From NCBI RefSeq assembly GCF_905175385.1, contig NZ_HG992749.1, forward strand, positions 558,001-622,000: a stretch of 64,000 nucleotides of DNA, written 5' to 3'. This document shows, piece by piece, positions 39,289 through 51,057 of this stretch. Position numbers and translations under genes: made by a program. The first letter of the stretch is position 1; every line of letters starts with the position of its first letter. The notes below the pieces were generated by a model. That model had not been told where the DNA came from, ran no database searches, and saw nothing but the letters and a program-made list of their open reading frames with translations. Source of the stretch: Vibrio sp. B1FLJ16 (GTDB lineage: Bacteria > Pseudomonadota > Gammaproteobacteria > Enterobacterales > Vibrionaceae).

Positions 39289-40689
39289 TTACTTACCAGT
39301 TGGATTACGGGTATCCTGACCTGCATTAAGGTTGCGCATTAACAGACCATATTCTAAATCCATATCTTCTGGAACGGGAATAAATACAAAGTGGCCGTTA
39401 CCTTTTGCATCTTCAATAGTTTCAGACTTACGGTTTTCCATCGCTTCCAGAGTGAAGATAACGTTACCTTTTGGCGTCATTAGCTCAAGGCTGTCACCTA
39501 CAATAAACTTGTTCTTCACTTCTACTTCAGCCATGTCACCACGTCGTTTACCAGTGAACTCGCCGACAAACTGTTGTGCGTCAGACACTGAGTAGCCGTA
39601 GTCGTAGTTTTGGTAAGCATCATGTGTATGGCGACGTAAGAAGCCTTCAGTGTAACCACGGTGAGCTAGGCTCTCTAACGTACCCATAAGATTTTCATCG
39701 AATGGTTTACCCGCAACAGCATCATCAATCGCTTTACGGTATACCTGAGCGGTACGAGCACAGTAGTAGAAAGATTTAGTACGACCTTCGATTTTCAGTG
39801 AGTGAACACCCATCTTCGTCAGACGCTCAACGTGCTGCACCGCACGCAGGTCTTTTGAGTTCATGATGTAAGTACCGTGCTCATCTTCAAATGCCGCCAT
39901 TTTTTCTTCTGGGCGGTGAGCTTCTGAAAGCAGGACTACTTCATCAGTAGGTTTACCACGACCGATTGTGGTTTCAGGACGTTCGTCCTGAACTTCGACA
40001 GGCTGAGCTTCTGCCGGGTCAAACTTTTCAACGATATCGCCAGTGTCGTTTTCTTTGCCTTCCTCAACCTTGTACTCCCAACGACATGCGTTAGTACATG
40101 TTCCTTGGTTAGGGTCACGCTTATTGATGTAACCAGAAAGCAGGCAGCGACCTGAGTACGCCATGCAAAGTGCACCGTGAACAAATACTTCTAGTTCTGT
40201 TTCAGGACAGTGCTCGCGAATTTCTTCGATTTCTTCCAGAGACAACTCACGAGAAACGATCACACGTTCCACACCGTTTGCCGCCCAGAACTTAACGGTT
40301 GCCCAGTTAACGGCGTTAGCTTGTACTGAAAGGTGAATCGGCATTTCCGGGAAAGCTTCACGAACCATCATGATTAAACCAGGATCAGACATGATCAGGG
40401 CGTCAGGACCCATTTCAACGACAGGTTTAAGATCACGAATGAAGGTTTTTAACTTCGAGTTATGAGGTTGAATGTTACATACCACGTAAAGCTTTTTGCC
40501 TAAGGCGTGCGCTTCATCGATACCGATTTTCAGGTTTTCGTGGTTAAACTCGTTGTTACGTACACGAAGACTGTAGCGAGGCTGGCCAGCGTAAACTGCA
40601 TCTGCGCCATAGGCGAATGCGTAACGCATGTTCTTTAGGCTGCCTGCAGGAGACAGTAACTCGGGTACGAATGCTTTCTCAGTTGTCAT
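39289..40689 (-). CDS. trhP: Prephenate-dependent tRNA uridine(34) hydroxylase TrhP (YegQ, U32 family)
   Basis: The 466-residue U32-family protein catalyses formation of 5-hydroxyuridine at tRNA wobble position 34, the precursor of cmo5U and mcmo5U. Markers are ELLSPAGSLKNMRYAFAYGA, RNNEFNHENL, the U32 signature ELEVFVHGALCMAYSGRCLL, and Cys clusters GTCTNACRWEY and FYYCARTAQVYRKAIDDAV; KIEGRTKS is also typical. The reaction needs prephenate, made by the TyrA and PheA enzymes encoded in this same window. It is co-transcribed with yfhL. Confidence 0.93.
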   Translation of the reverse strand: MTTEKAFVPELLSPAGSLKNMRYAFAYGADAVYAGQPRYSLRVRNNEFNHENLKIGIDEAHALGKKLYVVCNIQPHNSKLKTFIRDLKPVVEMGPDALIMSDPGLIMMVREAFPEMPIHLSVQANAVNWATVKFWAANGVERVIVSRELSLEEIEEIREHCPETELEVFVHGALCMAYSGRCLLSGYINKRDPNQGTCTNACRWEYKVEEGKENDTGDIVEKFDPAEAQPVEVQDERPETTIGRGKPTDEVVLLSEAHRPEEKMAAFEDEHGTYIMNSKDLRAVQHVERLTKMGVHSLKIEGRTKSFYYCARTAQVYRKAIDDAVAGKPFDENLMGTLESLAHRGYTEGFLRRHTHDAYQNYDYGYSVSDAQQFVGEFTGKRRGDMAEVEVKNKFIVGDSLELMTPKGNVIFTLEAMENRKSETIEDAKGNGHFVFIPVPEDMDLEYGLLMRNLNAGQDTRNPTGK

Positions 40690-40799
40690 TGCTCAATTCT
40701 CTTATATCTGATCACAAGTCAGGCCAGTTCCACCTAGTGGAAATGGGGCGCAAATTTTACGTCAAAATGTGAACTGTGACTAGGGAAAATGTACTTTAT

Positions 40800-40831
40800 A
40801 TAAACAAACGCCCCATAAAAAGTAGGGGCGT
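40800..40831 (-). terminator. Terminator of rdgC
   Basis: ACGCCCC/GGGGCGT with a 9-base loop, followed by TTGTTTATA on the minus strand, 24 bases after the rdgC stop. Confidence 0.8.
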
Positions 40832-40854
40832 ATTCATTAAGTGATAGTGAGATA

Positions 40855-41778
<924 letters not shown>

Positions 41779-41892
41779 CTAGGCTTGATGACAAGGTCCT
41801 AATCATAGGGAATTTTGGCGCTGATGTCTTAATAGAAATGAAAAATATCCGGATGAACTGCAAAAGAAAGTTATGTGAAAATTTGTTTTCAA

Positions 41893-41926
41893 AGGTCACA
41901 AAAGTGTCATAATTGGTAGTGATAAT
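41893..41926 (+). promoter_or_regulatory. Pho box and -10 of phoB
   Basis: AGGTCACAAAAGTGTCATAA (41893-41912) contains two TGTCA-like heptamers 11 bases apart, as in the PhoB consensus CTGTCATAAAACTGTCA. GATAAT (41921-41926) sits about 10 bases further, the spacing of PhoB-dependent promoters that lack a -35. Confidence 0.75.
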
Positions 41927-41993
41927 GCTTATGCATCGAGGGGCGAGTCGTCTCTTAAATTCATTAGCTCAACTTACATAAGGTTATTCGTTT

Positions 41994-42683
41994 ATGTCTA
42001 GAAGGATTCTGGTTGTTGAAGACGAAGCTCCGATTCGTGAAATGCTCTGCTTCGTACTTGAACAGAAAGGTTATCAGGCAGTGGAAGCGGAAGATTACGA
42101 CACTGCAGTAACCAAACTGGCTGAACCCTTCCCTGATTTAGTTTTACTGGATTGGATGCTACCGGGCGGTAGTGGTATTAACTTCATCAAGCACATGAAA
42201 CGCGAAGAGCTGACACGCAACATTCCTGTTGTGATGCTGACGGCTCGTGGTGAAGAAGAAGACAAGGTTCGCGGGTTAGAAGTCGGTGCGGATGATTACA
42301 TCACTAAACCTTTTTCTCCTAAAGAGCTGGTTGCTCGCCTTAAAGCGGTTATTCGCCGTGTCACCCCAACAGCTTTAGAAGACGTTATTGATGTGCAAGG
42401 GTTGAAGCTTGATCCTGTTTCGCATCGTGTTACAACGAATGATGAAGCCGTTGATATGGGGCCAACCGAATTCAAGATGCTGCATTTCTTTATGACACAC
42501 CAGGAGCGAGTTTACAGCCGTGAACAGCTGTTAAACAATGTCTGGGGCACAAACGTGTATGTTGAAGACCGTACGGTTGATGTTCATATTCGTCGCCTGC
42601 GTAAAGCATTAGAAGCCGCTGGCCATGACAAGCTGATCCAGACTGTTCGTGGCGCAGGTTACCGCTTCTCAACTAAGGCATAA
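41994..42683 (+). CDS. phoB: Phosphate regulon response regulator PhoB
   Basis: This 229-residue OmpR-type regulator has a receiver domain with acidic pocket EDE (residues 9-11), phosphoacceptor Asp53 in [11 protein letters not shown], conserved Thr in [13 protein letters not shown] and Lys105 region [13 protein letters not shown]. The C-terminal winged helix (residues 130-229) has [20 protein letters not shown] and [14 protein letters not shown]. It activates Pho-box promoters when phosphate is low. It precedes phoR and has its own Pho box, so it is autoregulated. The Pho boxes at 41893 and 48760 are its probable local targets. Confidence 0.97.
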   Translation: MSRRILVVEDEAPIREMLCFVLEQKGYQAVEAEDYDTAVTKLAEPFPDLVLLDWMLPGGSGINFIKHMKREELTRNIPVVMLTARGEEEDKVRGLEVGADDYITKPFSPKELVARLKAVIRRVTPTALEDVIDVQGLKLDPVSHRVTTNDEAVDMGPTEFKMLHFFMTHQERVYSREQLLNNVWGTNVYVEDRTVDVHIRRLRKALEAAGHDKLIQTVRGAGYRFSTKA

Positions 42684-42723
42684 ATTCGTACGCAACTTAT
42701 CAGTACCATTTCCGGAGTAATGA

Positions 42724-44022
42724 GTGGTTGAAAGATTAACGTGGAAAAAGCTGGCCTGGGAGCTGGCTTTTTTTTACACCCCTTGGGTGATAACAGGTTG
42801 GATATTCGGTTATATGCCGTGGTTGCTGCTAGCTGCCACGGCATTGCAGCTTGTGTGGCACTTACATAATCAGGTGAGATTGTCGTCCTGGCTATGGGAT
42901 GAAAAGCGACTCACGCCTCCTTCAGGAAGTGGCAACTGGGAGTCACTGTTTAACGGCTTATACCGGTTGCAACAACGCCAGCGTCGCAAGCGCAAGGAAC
43001 TGACTAATTTAATCCGCCGGTTCAGGAATGGTGCGGAATCTCTGCCTGATGCGGTCGTTGTATTTCGTGCGGAAGGCAACATCGTCTGGTGCAACAAGCT
43101 AGCTCAACACCTTCTGGGTTTCCGCTGGCCGGAAGACTCAGGTCAGCCGATTTCAAACCTTATCCGCACACCAGATTTCATTAAATACCTCAGTAAACAA
43201 GACTTTTCAGAGCCGTTAGAAATGCGCTCGCCGCTGAATGTGGAGAGGATGCTAGAGCTACGTATTGTGCCCTACACGGAAGGTGAGCACCTGATGGTTG
43301 TGCGTGATGTCAGTCAATTAAAACAGCTTGAAGGCATGCGCCGTAACTTCTTCGCTAACGTTTCCCATGAGTTACGTACTCCGATGACGGTGCTGCAGGG
43401 TTATCTGGAAATGACCGAAGATCCGGACATGATAGTAGGACCGATGTGGACCAAGGCTCACGGGGTTATGACCGAACAGCTTAACCGGATGAACAGCTTA
43501 GTGAATCAATTGCTGACGTTATCTAAGATTGAAGCCGCTCCAATGCATGAACTGGAAGATGTGGTCAATGTACCTGCGATGCTTGAAGTCCTGGAAAAAG
43601 AAGCTTTAAGCTTGAGTGGTGATGACCAGCACAAACTGAAGTTTGACGTTGATAAAAGCCTGCGAGTGTTTGGTGATGATGATCAGCTGCGTAGTGCGAT
43701 ATCGAACTTGGTGTATAACGCGGTTAAATATACTCCTCCGGGTGCGAATATTAATGTACGCTGGTTTCAGACCGTTCAGGGGGCTTGTCTTGAAGTCGAA
43801 GACAGTGGTGATGGCATTGAGCCGCAACATTTACATCGGCTGACGGAACGTTTTTACCGCGTAGATAAGGCTCGCTCTCGTGACACGGGAGGAAGCGGTT
43901 TGGGACTCGCCATCGTGAAGCATGCATTGAGTCACCATGATTCCCATTTAGACATTCACAGTGAGGTAGGGGTAGGGAGTAAGTTCTCTTTCGTACTCCC
44001 TAGCCGTTTGGTGGCAAAGTAA
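42724..44022 (+). CDS. phoR: Phosphate regulon sensor kinase PhoR
   Basis: This 432-residue membrane kinase has two closely spaced N-terminal helices (residues 10-48) without a real periplasmic domain. A positively charged linker follows, then a PAS domain at about 105-195 ([20 protein letters not shown]), His215 in [20 protein letters not shown], and the ATPase domain with [13 protein letters not shown] and [19 protein letters not shown]. The start is GTG at 42724 with CGGAG upstream; the product aligns well with E. coli PhoR MLERLSWKRL. It overlaps the next gene by one base (TAATG) and is sensed through PstSCAB-PhoU. Confidence 0.96.
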   Translation: MVERLTWKKLAWELAFFYTPWVITGWIFGYMPWLLLAATALQLVWHLHNQVRLSSWLWDEKRLTPPSGSGNWESLFNGLYRLQQRQRRKRKELTNLIRRFRNGAESLPDAVVVFRAEGNIVWCNKLAQHLLGFRWPEDSGQPISNLIRTPDFIKYLSKQDFSEPLEMRSPLNVERMLELRIVPYTEGEHLMVVRDVSQLKQLEGMRRNFFANVSHELRTPMTVLQGYLEMTEDPDMIVGPMWTKAHGVMTEQLNRMNSLVNQLLTLSKIEAAPMHELEDVVNVPAMLEVLEKEALSLSGDDQHKLKFDVDKSLRVFGDDDQLRSAISNLVYNAVKYTPPGANINVRWFQTVQGACLEVEDSGDGIEPQHLHRLTERFYRVDKARSRDTGGSGLGLAIVKHALSHHDSHLDIHSEVGVGSKFSFVLPSRLVAK

Positions 44023-44990
44023 TGGTCGTACGAATTAGTAAAATGGTGGGCATGGCGATATTTATAGCCTGGGCTTGTTCCGCTAAAGTCTTCGCGCATC
44101 ATGAGCTCCCGCCAAACTATCAGAAAACAACCGGCATAGTCGGTAACCTGCTCTCGGTAGGATCCGACACTCTGGCAGGCATGACGACTTTATGGGTTGA
44201 AGAGTTTAAATCTATTTACCCTAATATTAATGCTCAAGTTCAGGCTTCAGGTTCATCAACAGCGCCGCCAGCCTTAACGGAACAGACAGCACAGTTCGGG
44301 CCTATGAGCCGGCCGATGCGTCTGAAGGAAATTGAAGCCTTTGAAAGCGAACATGGCTACAAGCCAACCGCATTGCGTGTCGCTATTGATGCTATCGGCA
44401 TCTTTGTTCATCAGGATAACCCTATTGAGGGGCTGAATTTTAGTCAACTGGATGCGATATTCTCTGCCACTTTGCGCTGCGGCGAAAGTCAGTTCATTAC
44501 CAACTGGCAGCAGTTGGGTGTTCAGTCTGAATGGGCGAAGCGCAATTTACAGCTGTTCGGCCGTAATTCAGTATCTGGTACCTATGGCTACTTCAAGAGT
44601 AACGCTCTGTGTGGTGGGGACTTTAAGACTCGCGTAAACGAACAGCCGGGTTCAGCATCTGTCGTACAGTCTGTTGCTTCAACGATCAGCGGTGTAGGCT
44701 ATTCCGGTGTCGGCTATCGCGTGGCAGGGGTTCGTTTATTGCCGATTGCTAAATCTGGAACTGACTACATACAACCAACTCGAGATAATATAGTTTCAGG
44801 TAAGTACCCACTATCGCGCTATCTATATGTATATGTGAATAAGCATCCGGACTTTCCTTTATCGCCAATAGAAGCTGAGTTTATTCGTTTTATCTATTCT
44901 GCTGAGGGACAAGCGTTAGTTGAGAAAGACGGTTATGTGTCAATCAGTGCTGACTTTGCAGTGCAAGAATTAAAAAAAGTCGGCTTATAA
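44022..44990 (+). CDS. pstS: PstS-family phosphate-binding protein
   Basis: This 322-residue periplasmic binding protein has a signal peptide with cleavage near AKVFAHH. Phosphate-binding motifs are LLSVGSDTLAGMTTLWVEEF, QASGSSTAPPALTEQTAQFG, MSRPM, GRNSVSGTYGYFK and VGYSGVGYRVAGVRLLPI. The gene starts within the phoR stop codon (TAATG), an unusual place, since pstS usually leads the pst operon. Here pstCAB-phoU is a separate unit 3.8 kb away, beyond ppx-ppk. The start GGTCGTACG context gives no better downstream alternative before the signal peptide. Confidence 0.9.
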   Translation: MVVRISKMVGMAIFIAWACSAKVFAHHELPPNYQKTTGIVGNLLSVGSDTLAGMTTLWVEEFKSIYPNINAQVQASGSSTAPPALTEQTAQFGPMSRPMRLKEIEAFESEHGYKPTALRVAIDAIGIFVHQDNPIEGLNFSQLDAIFSATLRCGESQFITNWQQLGVQSEWAKRNLQLFGRNSVSGTYGYFKSNALCGGDFKTRVNEQPGSASVVQSVASTISGVGYSGVGYRVAGVRLLPIAKSGTDYIQPTRDNIVSGKYPLSRYLYVYVNKHPDFPLSPIEAEFIRFIYSAEGQALVEKDGYVSISADFAVQELKKVGL

Positions 44991-44999
44991 GCCGACTTC
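44970..44999. terminator. Bidirectional terminator shared by pstS and ppx
   Basis: AAGTCGGCTTATAAGCCGACTT (44977-44998) contains the pstS stop codon in its loop. On the minus strand it is followed by T7 and lies 28 bases after the ppx stop, so it is the main ppx terminator. Confidence 0.8.
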
Positions 45000-45026
45000 T
45001 TGTTGAGATGTTAAGGTGTCTTTTCT

Positions 45027-46532
45027 TTAAAATGTGAGTATCCACTTCGCGTTTTGCCAGCGCAGTTGCTCTTCCTGTAAATCCGCATTCAGCAACTTAT
45101 TATTCTCTAACCATTCTTTGTCTGTGCAGGTCAGTTTCCATTCATCATCTTTGACGGAAAGGGTGATTTCAGGCAGCGGCTCATCATTACGCTGTCCGTT
45201 TAACACTATTGAAAGACGCAGGATTTTAATCAGACTTAATATATCACCCTGTTTATAAAGGTTAAATTCTGGAAGTTCAGTGAGTTTAATACCTTTACGC
45301 TGAAAGCGCGCCAACGTAGCCAGCACTAACTGTTGCTCGCGGTTGAAGCCCTGAAGCGTTGAGTGAAAAAGTATGTAGAATGAGTGTCGGTGAAAGCTGC
45401 GTAAGTTAATACTTAACCCGACTTCATGCAGCAGTGCGCCCCATTCCAGCAAGTCGAACAGGTCGCTTTTCTTCTTAATCCCCAGCTCTGCGTGAACTTG
45501 GTCAAGCATTTCTCTCGCTTGATCTTTTACCCGGGCGGCGTGTTCAAGATCGACACGGTGCTTTTGCGCAAGGTTTTCTGTAGTACGCATGCGAATGTCC
45601 GAGCGGGCAAAGCGCTCTTCCATCTCGTAAAGCAGCCCTTCTCTCAATGCGCCATCGGAGAAAAACATCTGATCAATTCGCAGGTCTTCAAAAATGGCGG
45701 CCAGTATTGCAACACCAGCAGCGAACACAGGTTTTCGGTCATCGGTTAGTCCATCGAGCTGAATATCGTCGATGGAGTCAAACTCACATAAGGCTTCAAT
45801 CAGTTTATCGAGTCGTTTGGCCGTAATCAGACCGTCTTCAAATCCCAACCCAACCAAAACTTCCTGAATGGCTTTGATCGTGCCGGATGATCCAAGGGCT
45901 ATATCCCAACCTTTTTTACGGTATTTACTGGCGATTGACTCCAGTTTCTGTTCCGCCGCTAGCATCGCTTTGGTGAAATTCTTCCTGGACAGTTTGCCGT
46001 TTTTGAAAAACTGATCAGTAAAGCTCACACAACCCATCTGCTTGCTGTTCAGAAGCTCGGGTTCGAATTCCTGACCAATAATCATCTCGGTACTGCCGCC
46101 GCCGATATCAACAACCAGCTTTGAATTTGACTCTACCTGCGTATGTGCAACGCCAAGATAAATCAGACGAGCCTCTTCCTCTCCCGGGATGATTTCAATC
46201 GGGAAAGGCATGACCTCTTTGGCACGGTTAATAAACAAATGTGCGTTATTGGCTCGTCTTAGTGTGTGCGTAGCCGCAATACGAACGTTGGATTCGTCGA
46301 AGCCCTGCAGGCGCTCTGCAAACATCTCCAGACATTCAAGCCCTCGCTCCATGGCGGCATGGCTTAAGTTCATTTCACTGTCGAGGCCTGAGGCCAGACG
46401 GACTCTCTGTTTATGACGGCTGATCAGCTGCAGATCAGTGCCGACAACTTTCGCCACAACCATATGGAAGCTGTTTGAGCCGAGGTCGATCGCTGCAATA
46501 TAGCGTTCATCTTGTTCAAGTATCTGAGACAT
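45027..46532 (-). CDS. ppx: Exopolyphosphatase Ppx
   Basis: The 501-residue enzyme of the Ppx/GppA family releases phosphate from polyphosphate chain ends. ASKHA-fold motifs are [17 protein letters not shown] (phosphate 1), [26 protein letters not shown] (phosphate 2) and [14 protein letters not shown]-terminal HD-like helical domain follows ([34 protein letters not shown]). It overlaps the end of ppk by 17 bases in the same direction, the conserved ppk-ppx operon. Confidence 0.96.
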   Translation of the reverse strand: MSQILEQDERYIAAIDLGSNSFHMVVAKVVGTDLQLISRHKQRVRLASGLDSEMNLSHAAMERGLECLEMFAERLQGFDESNVRIAATHTLRRANNAHLFINRAKEVMPFPIEIIPGEEEARLIYLGVAHTQVESNSKLVVDIGGGSTEMIIGQEFEPELLNSKQMGCVSFTDQFFKNGKLSRKNFTKAMLAAEQKLESIASKYRKKGWDIALGSSGTIKAIQEVLVGLGFEDGLITAKRLDKLIEALCEFDSIDDIQLDGLTDDRKPVFAAGVAILAAIFEDLRIDQMFFSDGALREGLLYEMEERFARSDIRMRTTENLAQKHRVDLEHAARVKDQAREMLDQVHAELGIKKKSDLFDLLEWGALLHEVGLSINLRSFHRHSFYILFHSTLQGFNREQQLVLATLARFQRKGIKLTELPEFNLYKQGDILSLIKILRLSIVLNGQRNDEPLPEITLSVKDDEWKLTCTDKEWLENNKLLNADLQEEQLRWQNAKWILTF

Positions 46533-48606
46533 CAGGTTTTTGTCTTCTGGTTTGCTTTTCTATATTTTTAAGATAGTCGTAAATAGCAACTTGTGAGCGA
46601 ACTTTTTTTCGGTTCCCCCGCGGTACATAGCTGTTGCTCATTTCTTTGTCTATCAGACGTGCCTTTACAGTATCGGTAAAGTGGATGTTGATTATATCAA
46701 TGATTCTTTGTTTCAGGCGCGGATCGCGGATCGGGGTTGCGACTTCAATACGATGATCGATATTACGGGTCATCCAGTCTGCGGACGAGATAAACACCTG
46801 CGGGTCGCCGTCATTGTTTGTGATGATCACCCTCGGATGCTCCAGAAAGCGATCCACGATACTGATGATGCGAATATTATCGCTCACTCCTGCAATTCCC
46901 GGCACCAAAGAACACATGCCCCGGATGATCATGTTTATTTTCACGCCAGCGCTACTTGCAGCATAGAGCCTAGTGACAATACCCTTATCGACGAGGTTGT
47001 TTATTTTTATGGTGAGGCTGGCTTGTTTGCCTGCTTTTGCATTGGCAATCTCCGCATCGATAAGGCGGTAAATTTGTGAGCGTGAATTACGTGGTGATAC
47101 CATCAGGTGATTGAACTTCACCGGTCGGTAAGGATTCTCAATATAGCCGAAGACATTGCGGACTTCATTGGTAATCTCCTGATCGGCAGTGAGCAAAGCG
47201 AAATCGGTATAAATACGTGCCGTTTTCTCATGGAAGTTACCCGTACCAATATGGGCGTAACGAATAATATCTTCACCCTCAAGACGGCTTATGAGCAGTA
47301 ACTTAGAGTGAATTTTTAGACCCGGCGCGCCAAAAATAACGTGTACACCGGCTTCTGTTAACACTTTGGACCATTCTATATTCGCTTCTTCATCAAAACG
47401 GGCTTGCAGTTCGACTACTACAGTGACGCTCTTTCCGTTGTGAACGGCATCAATCAGAGAGTTCATCAGCCTGGAGTCTTTGGCGACCCTGTAAACATTG
47501 ATCTTAATGCCGATGACTTTCGGATCAAAAGAAGCCTGACGAACCAGTTCGCTGATGTGATCAAAAGTATGGTAAGGGTAGTAGAGCAGAATATCCTTAT
47601 CCCTGATTGCATTGAAACTATTGGGATACCCTTCAAAATCGGCACACTTCATCGGCGGCATCGGTTTGTTTTCAAGGTAGTCGCGTCCGACGTTAGGGAA
47701 AGAGATAAAGTCTTTGAAGTTCTGGTAACGGTTTCCCGGAATCAGGTTATCGTAGTTGGATATCTTGAGTTTGCTGCATAAGAAATCGAGCATGTCCTGA
47801 GGCATTTCTCGTTCGTAGACAAAGCGGACTGGCATTGCAGTCAGACGCTGGCTCACGCCTTCGGACATCTGTTCCAGCAAGCTGTACTCAATTTCGTTAC
47901 GTAAATCGTATTCCGCATCCCGCGTCATTTTCATCGCATAGCCAGCTAACTCATCGTAGTCGAAAAAGCCTTTAAACAGCTCGTCTAAACAATAACGAAT
48001 AATATTGTCGAGCAAAATGATGGTTTTACGGCGTTTGCCTTTTTGCTCTGGTACCATGACAAAGCGGGGTAAGTGGTCGGTTGGTATTTCGATTAGCGCA
48101 TATTGAGAGTATGCCCCCTTACGCAAAACAGCGGCGATATAAGCGTACTCGTCTTTCAGAAATTGCAGTACGTCTATTTCATCTTTCATCATCAGCGGAG
48201 TGATATGCGGCATGACTTCGTTACGGAAGTACTTAGTGACCCATTTTTGTTGCACTTCGTCCAATTGTTGTTCATTGACTAAGAAAATGCGACGGCGAGC
48301 CATATCCCGAATTAATTCGCTGTATAGATCGTCGAATTGTTCGTTAAGCTTAAGTACTTTGGCTTGCATCCTGGATAACAAACGTTTGGAACTGTCACTT
48401 CCGCCTCGCTCCTGATTGATCAGGATACGACGCTTAACGTCGGCGAAGCGTACTTTATAGAATTCATCCAGGTTGTTGGAAAAGATCCCTAAGAATCGAA
48501 TGCGTTCAATCAAAGGAACGGATCTATCGGCAGCTTCTTGTAATACTCGTTCGTTGAAAGATAACCAACTAAGCTCTTTTTCTATATATAGTTTTTCAGT
48601 GCTCAT
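46516..48606 (-). CDS. ppk1: Polyphosphate kinase 1 (Ppk1)
   Basis: This 696-residue peripheral-membrane enzyme reversibly makes inorganic polyphosphate from ATP. N-terminal domain: [20 protein letters not shown]. Head domain and two PLD-like catalytic domains follow. The catalytic histidine lies in [20 protein letters not shown] and the second in [40 protein letters not shown] is also characteristic. It is the first gene of ppk-ppx. The divergent pstC gene starts 217 bases away with a Pho box between them, so both directions may respond to PhoB. Confidence 0.97.
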   Translation of the reverse strand: MSTEKLYIEKELSWLSFNERVLQEAADRSVPLIERIRFLGIFSNNLDEFYKVRFADVKRRILINQERGGSDSSKRLLSRMQAKVLKLNEQFDDLYSELIRDMARRRIFLVNEQQLDEVQQKWVTKYFRNEVMPHITPLMMKDEIDVLQFLKDEYAYIAAVLRKGAYSQYALIEIPTDHLPRFVMVPEQKGKRRKTIILLDNIIRYCLDELFKGFFDYDELAGYAMKMTRDAEYDLRNEIEYSLLEQMSEGVSQRLTAMPVRFVYEREMPQDMLDFLCSKLKISNYDNLIPGNRYQNFKDFISFPNVGRDYLENKPMPPMKCADFEGYPNSFNAIRDKDILLYYPYHTFDHISELVRQASFDPKVIGIKINVYRVAKDSRLMNSLIDAVHNGKSVTVVVELQARFDEEANIEWSKVLTEAGVHVIFGAPGLKIHSKLLLISRLEGEDIIRYAHIGTGNFHEKTARIYTDFALLTADQEITNEVRNVFGYIENPYRPVKFNHLMVSPRNSRSQIYRLIDAEIANAKAGKQASLTIKINNLVDKGIVTRLYAASSAGVKINMIIRGMCSLVPGIAGVSDNIRIISIVDRFLEHPRVIITNNDGDPQVFISSADWMTRNIDHRIEVATPIRDPRLKQRIIDIINIHFTDTVKARLIDKEMSNSYVPRGNRKKVRSQVAIYDYLKNIEKQTRRQKPDVSDT

Positions 48607-48759
48607 AACCTTACCTAGCCAAAAATTGTGAGAATTCCATGCTCATCATCATGGGTAAATAAATACAGAGGAGTGAGAACATTATGAGATTTTTGTTACA
48701 GATATATTTCAGGTTAAGTATTGCCTAGAGTTGTATTCTTTTCAGGTATTTAATGTGAT

Positions 48760-48793
48760 CTGTAATATAATTGTCATCTTAAAGACATATTCT
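48760..48793 (+). promoter_or_regulatory. Pho box and -10 of pstCAB-phoU
   Basis: CTGTAATATAATTGTCAT (48760-48777) has two Pho heptamers at 11-base spacing, with a third, AAGACAT, at 48782. TATTCT (48788-48793) lies 10 bases beyond the second heptamer. The ppk start is on the other side, 154 bases away. Confidence 0.75.
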
Positions 48794-48822
48794 AGTATTA
48801 AGTAAAAAAGGTAGAGATTTAA

Positions 48823-51027
48823 ATGGCACAAGCCGAGTTTTCATTGCAGGAAAAAGATAAGAAACGACTGATTAAAGATCGTTTGGTTCGACTTGCAGTG
48901 ACTTCTGGTGGTTTGGGCGTACTTGCCGCACTTATATTGATCTTTGTCTATCTGGCTTCGGTGATCATCCCGCTGTTTTCGGACGCGAAAATTGAAACCA
49001 ATCACTCGACGCGAAGTGTGGAGGCGGGAGAGCCATTAGCGATTTCCGTTGATGACTATGCTCAGCTCGCCTTTGTGATCACCAAAAGTGGTCAGGTTCA
49101 GTTCCTGTCTATGGATGAACCAGAACAGTCCGCAATCGTGACTCAGCAAGTTGCATCGAATCCGGTGTCATTCTCACCATCCGCTCCGGGGAGAGGCTGG
49201 TATGGCTTAGTCGATAAACAGGGACAAGCGCATATCTTTAAACCGGAGTTTCATTCCTCGTTACGTCAGAATACACGTCTCCCAGAGATAGTGACTTTCA
49301 ATACCAGCATGAACCTGGCATTAACCGATGCCTCTGATCCTGTCGTCCAGTTTGCTTTCAGTGCTTCATCTCGGTCACCAACCATAATCTGGCAGACCCG
49401 TAGCGGACAGGTTAAAGCTCGCTGGCTGGTTTCTTCACCGCTGGACGATGAGCCAGACACGGTGGATTTTTCTTTTTCCGCTGGTTTCCACTCTCCAGAA
49501 CAGATCCTACTGACTCCTGACGGCGAGACTCTCTATTTACGAGATGGCTCAGAGCTGATCGTCTTGAAGAAAGAGCAATCTACCTTTGTGGTACGCGAAG
49601 TGGTTGACCTGACGCTGGGGGACAGCAAACATTCGGTGAGAACCATAGATTTACTATCCGGTGCATACTCTCTTCTGGTCACCCATAACGATGGCAGCGT
49701 TTCACAATGGTTTGATACTTTGCAGGGTGACAAAAGAACGCTGACGCACATCCGAAACTTTAAACTGGCGTCGGAACTCAAATACTTGCTGCCCGACTCT
49801 CATCGAAAAGGTTTTTATAGCTTCTACGCCAATGGCACGGTGCAAAGCCATTACACCACCAGTGAAAAGCTGGTGTTGTTTAAGCGAGCTTATAAGCAAG
49901 CCCCTGAAGTTGCGGCAATGTCGAGCAACGAGCGTTACTTAATTACTTGGCAGGATGACAAGCTTGATGTGGCGGTGGTTGATAACCCTTATCCAGAAGT
50001 GTCGCTTTCTTCTCTGTGGCAAGAGGTGTGGTATGAAGGGTATCCAGAGCCAGAGTTTGTCTGGCAATCGACTTCGGCCAGTGATGATTTTGAAGCTAAA
50101 TTCAGTTTAGTGCCGATTGCGTTTGGTACCATCAAAGCGGCTATGTTTGCAATGCTGTTTTCGGTACCTCTGGCCGTACTGGGCGCAATTTATACCGCAT
50201 ACTTTATGTCGCCCCGGATGCGCAGAGTGGTCAAACCGTCGATAGAGTTGATGGAGGCTCTGCCAACGGTGATCATCGGTTTTCTTGCTGGTTTGTGGTT
50301 TGCGCCTATTGTTGAGGATCACTTAATCACACTTGTGGTGATGCTGTTTGTTCTACCTCTTAGCACCATGATAATGGGCGGTGTCTGGGCGGTACTTCCG
50401 CAGTCATTGCGTAACCGGCTGCCAAATGGCTGGCATGCAGTAGTACTGATGCCTGTGATATTACTGATAATCGGCCTGGCTATATGGGTTTCTCCCGCTA
50501 TTGAACAGATCTTGTTTGATGGTGATATACGGTTGTTCCTTACAGAACATGGTATCGGTTTCGATCAGCGCAATGCACTCGTAGTGGGACTGGCAATGGG
50601 TTTTGCTGTTATCCCCACCATTTTCACGATTGCAGAAGATGCTATTTTTTCTGTGCCTAAGCACTTATCCGATGGCTCATTAGCTTTAGGCGCAACGCCC
50701 TGGCAGACATTGATTTATGTGGTGCTGCTGACAGCAAGTCCCGGTATTTTCTCAGCCGTAATGATGGGGTTGGGGCGTGCTGTGGGAGAAACCATGATAG
50801 TGTTAATGGCAACGGGGAACACGCCGCTGATGGATTGGAACATACTAGAGGGTATGCGAACCTTGTCGGCAACCATTGCTGTGGAACTGCCGGAATCTGA
50901 AGTGGGCAGTACACACTTCCGGTTACTGTTCCTTTCGGCATTCATTCTGTTTGTGTTCACCTTTGCAGTCAATGCGCTTGCAGAGATAGTCAGACAAAGA
51001 CTGAGAGATAAATACCGTGCGTTGTAA
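48823..51027 (+). CDS. pstC: Phosphate ABC permease PstC with a large periplasmic insertion
   Basis: At 734 residues it is more than twice the length of E. coli PstC (319). After one N-terminal helix (about 27-52, LAVTSGGLGVLAALILIFVY) comes a soluble domain of roughly 380 residues. It contains repeating strand-rich units (QAHIFKPEFHSSLRQN, LLTPDGETLYLRDGSELIVL, YLITWQDDKLDVAVVDN) suggestive of a beta-propeller-like fold. The PstC permease core follows from about residue 440, with PSIELMEALPTVIIGFLAGL and the ATPase-docking loop ALGATPWQTLIYVVLLTASP. It is the first gene of pstCAB-phoU and is Pho-box controlled. Confidence 0.92.
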   Translation: MAQAEFSLQEKDKKRLIKDRLVRLAVTSGGLGVLAALILIFVYLASVIIPLFSDAKIETNHSTRSVEAGEPLAISVDDYAQLAFVITKSGQVQFLSMDEPEQSAIVTQQVASNPVSFSPSAPGRGWYGLVDKQGQAHIFKPEFHSSLRQNTRLPEIVTFNTSMNLALTDASDPVVQFAFSASSRSPTIIWQTRSGQVKARWLVSSPLDDEPDTVDFSFSAGFHSPEQILLTPDGETLYLRDGSELIVLKKEQSTFVVREVVDLTLGDSKHSVRTIDLLSGAYSLLVTHNDGSVSQWFDTLQGDKRTLTHIRNFKLASELKYLLPDSHRKGFYSFYANGTVQSHYTTSEKLVLFKRAYKQAPEVAAMSSNERYLITWQDDKLDVAVVDNPYPEVSLSSLWQEVWYEGYPEPEFVWQSTSASDDFEAKFSLVPIAFGTIKAAMFAMLFSVPLAVLGAIYTAYFMSPRMRRVVKPSIELMEALPTVIIGFLAGLWFAPIVEDHLITLVVMLFVLPLSTMIMGGVWAVLPQSLRNRLPNGWHAVVLMPVILLIIGLAIWVSPAIEQILFDGDIRLFLTEHGIGFDQRNALVVGLAMGFAVIPTIFTIAEDAIFSVPKHLSDGSLALGATPWQTLIYVVLLTASPGIFSAVMMGLGRAVGETMIVLMATGNTPLMDWNILEGMRTLSATIAVELPESEVGSTHFRLLFLSAFILFVFTFAVNALAEIVRQRLRDKYRAL

Positions 51028-51057
51028 GAGTAGTTTGGACATAGAGCGGGTAGTTAC

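Noticed and set aside
46681..47781. Three plus-strand frames of 64-132 codons opposite ppk1
   Set aside because: Shadow frames of the well-conserved ppk1 gene.
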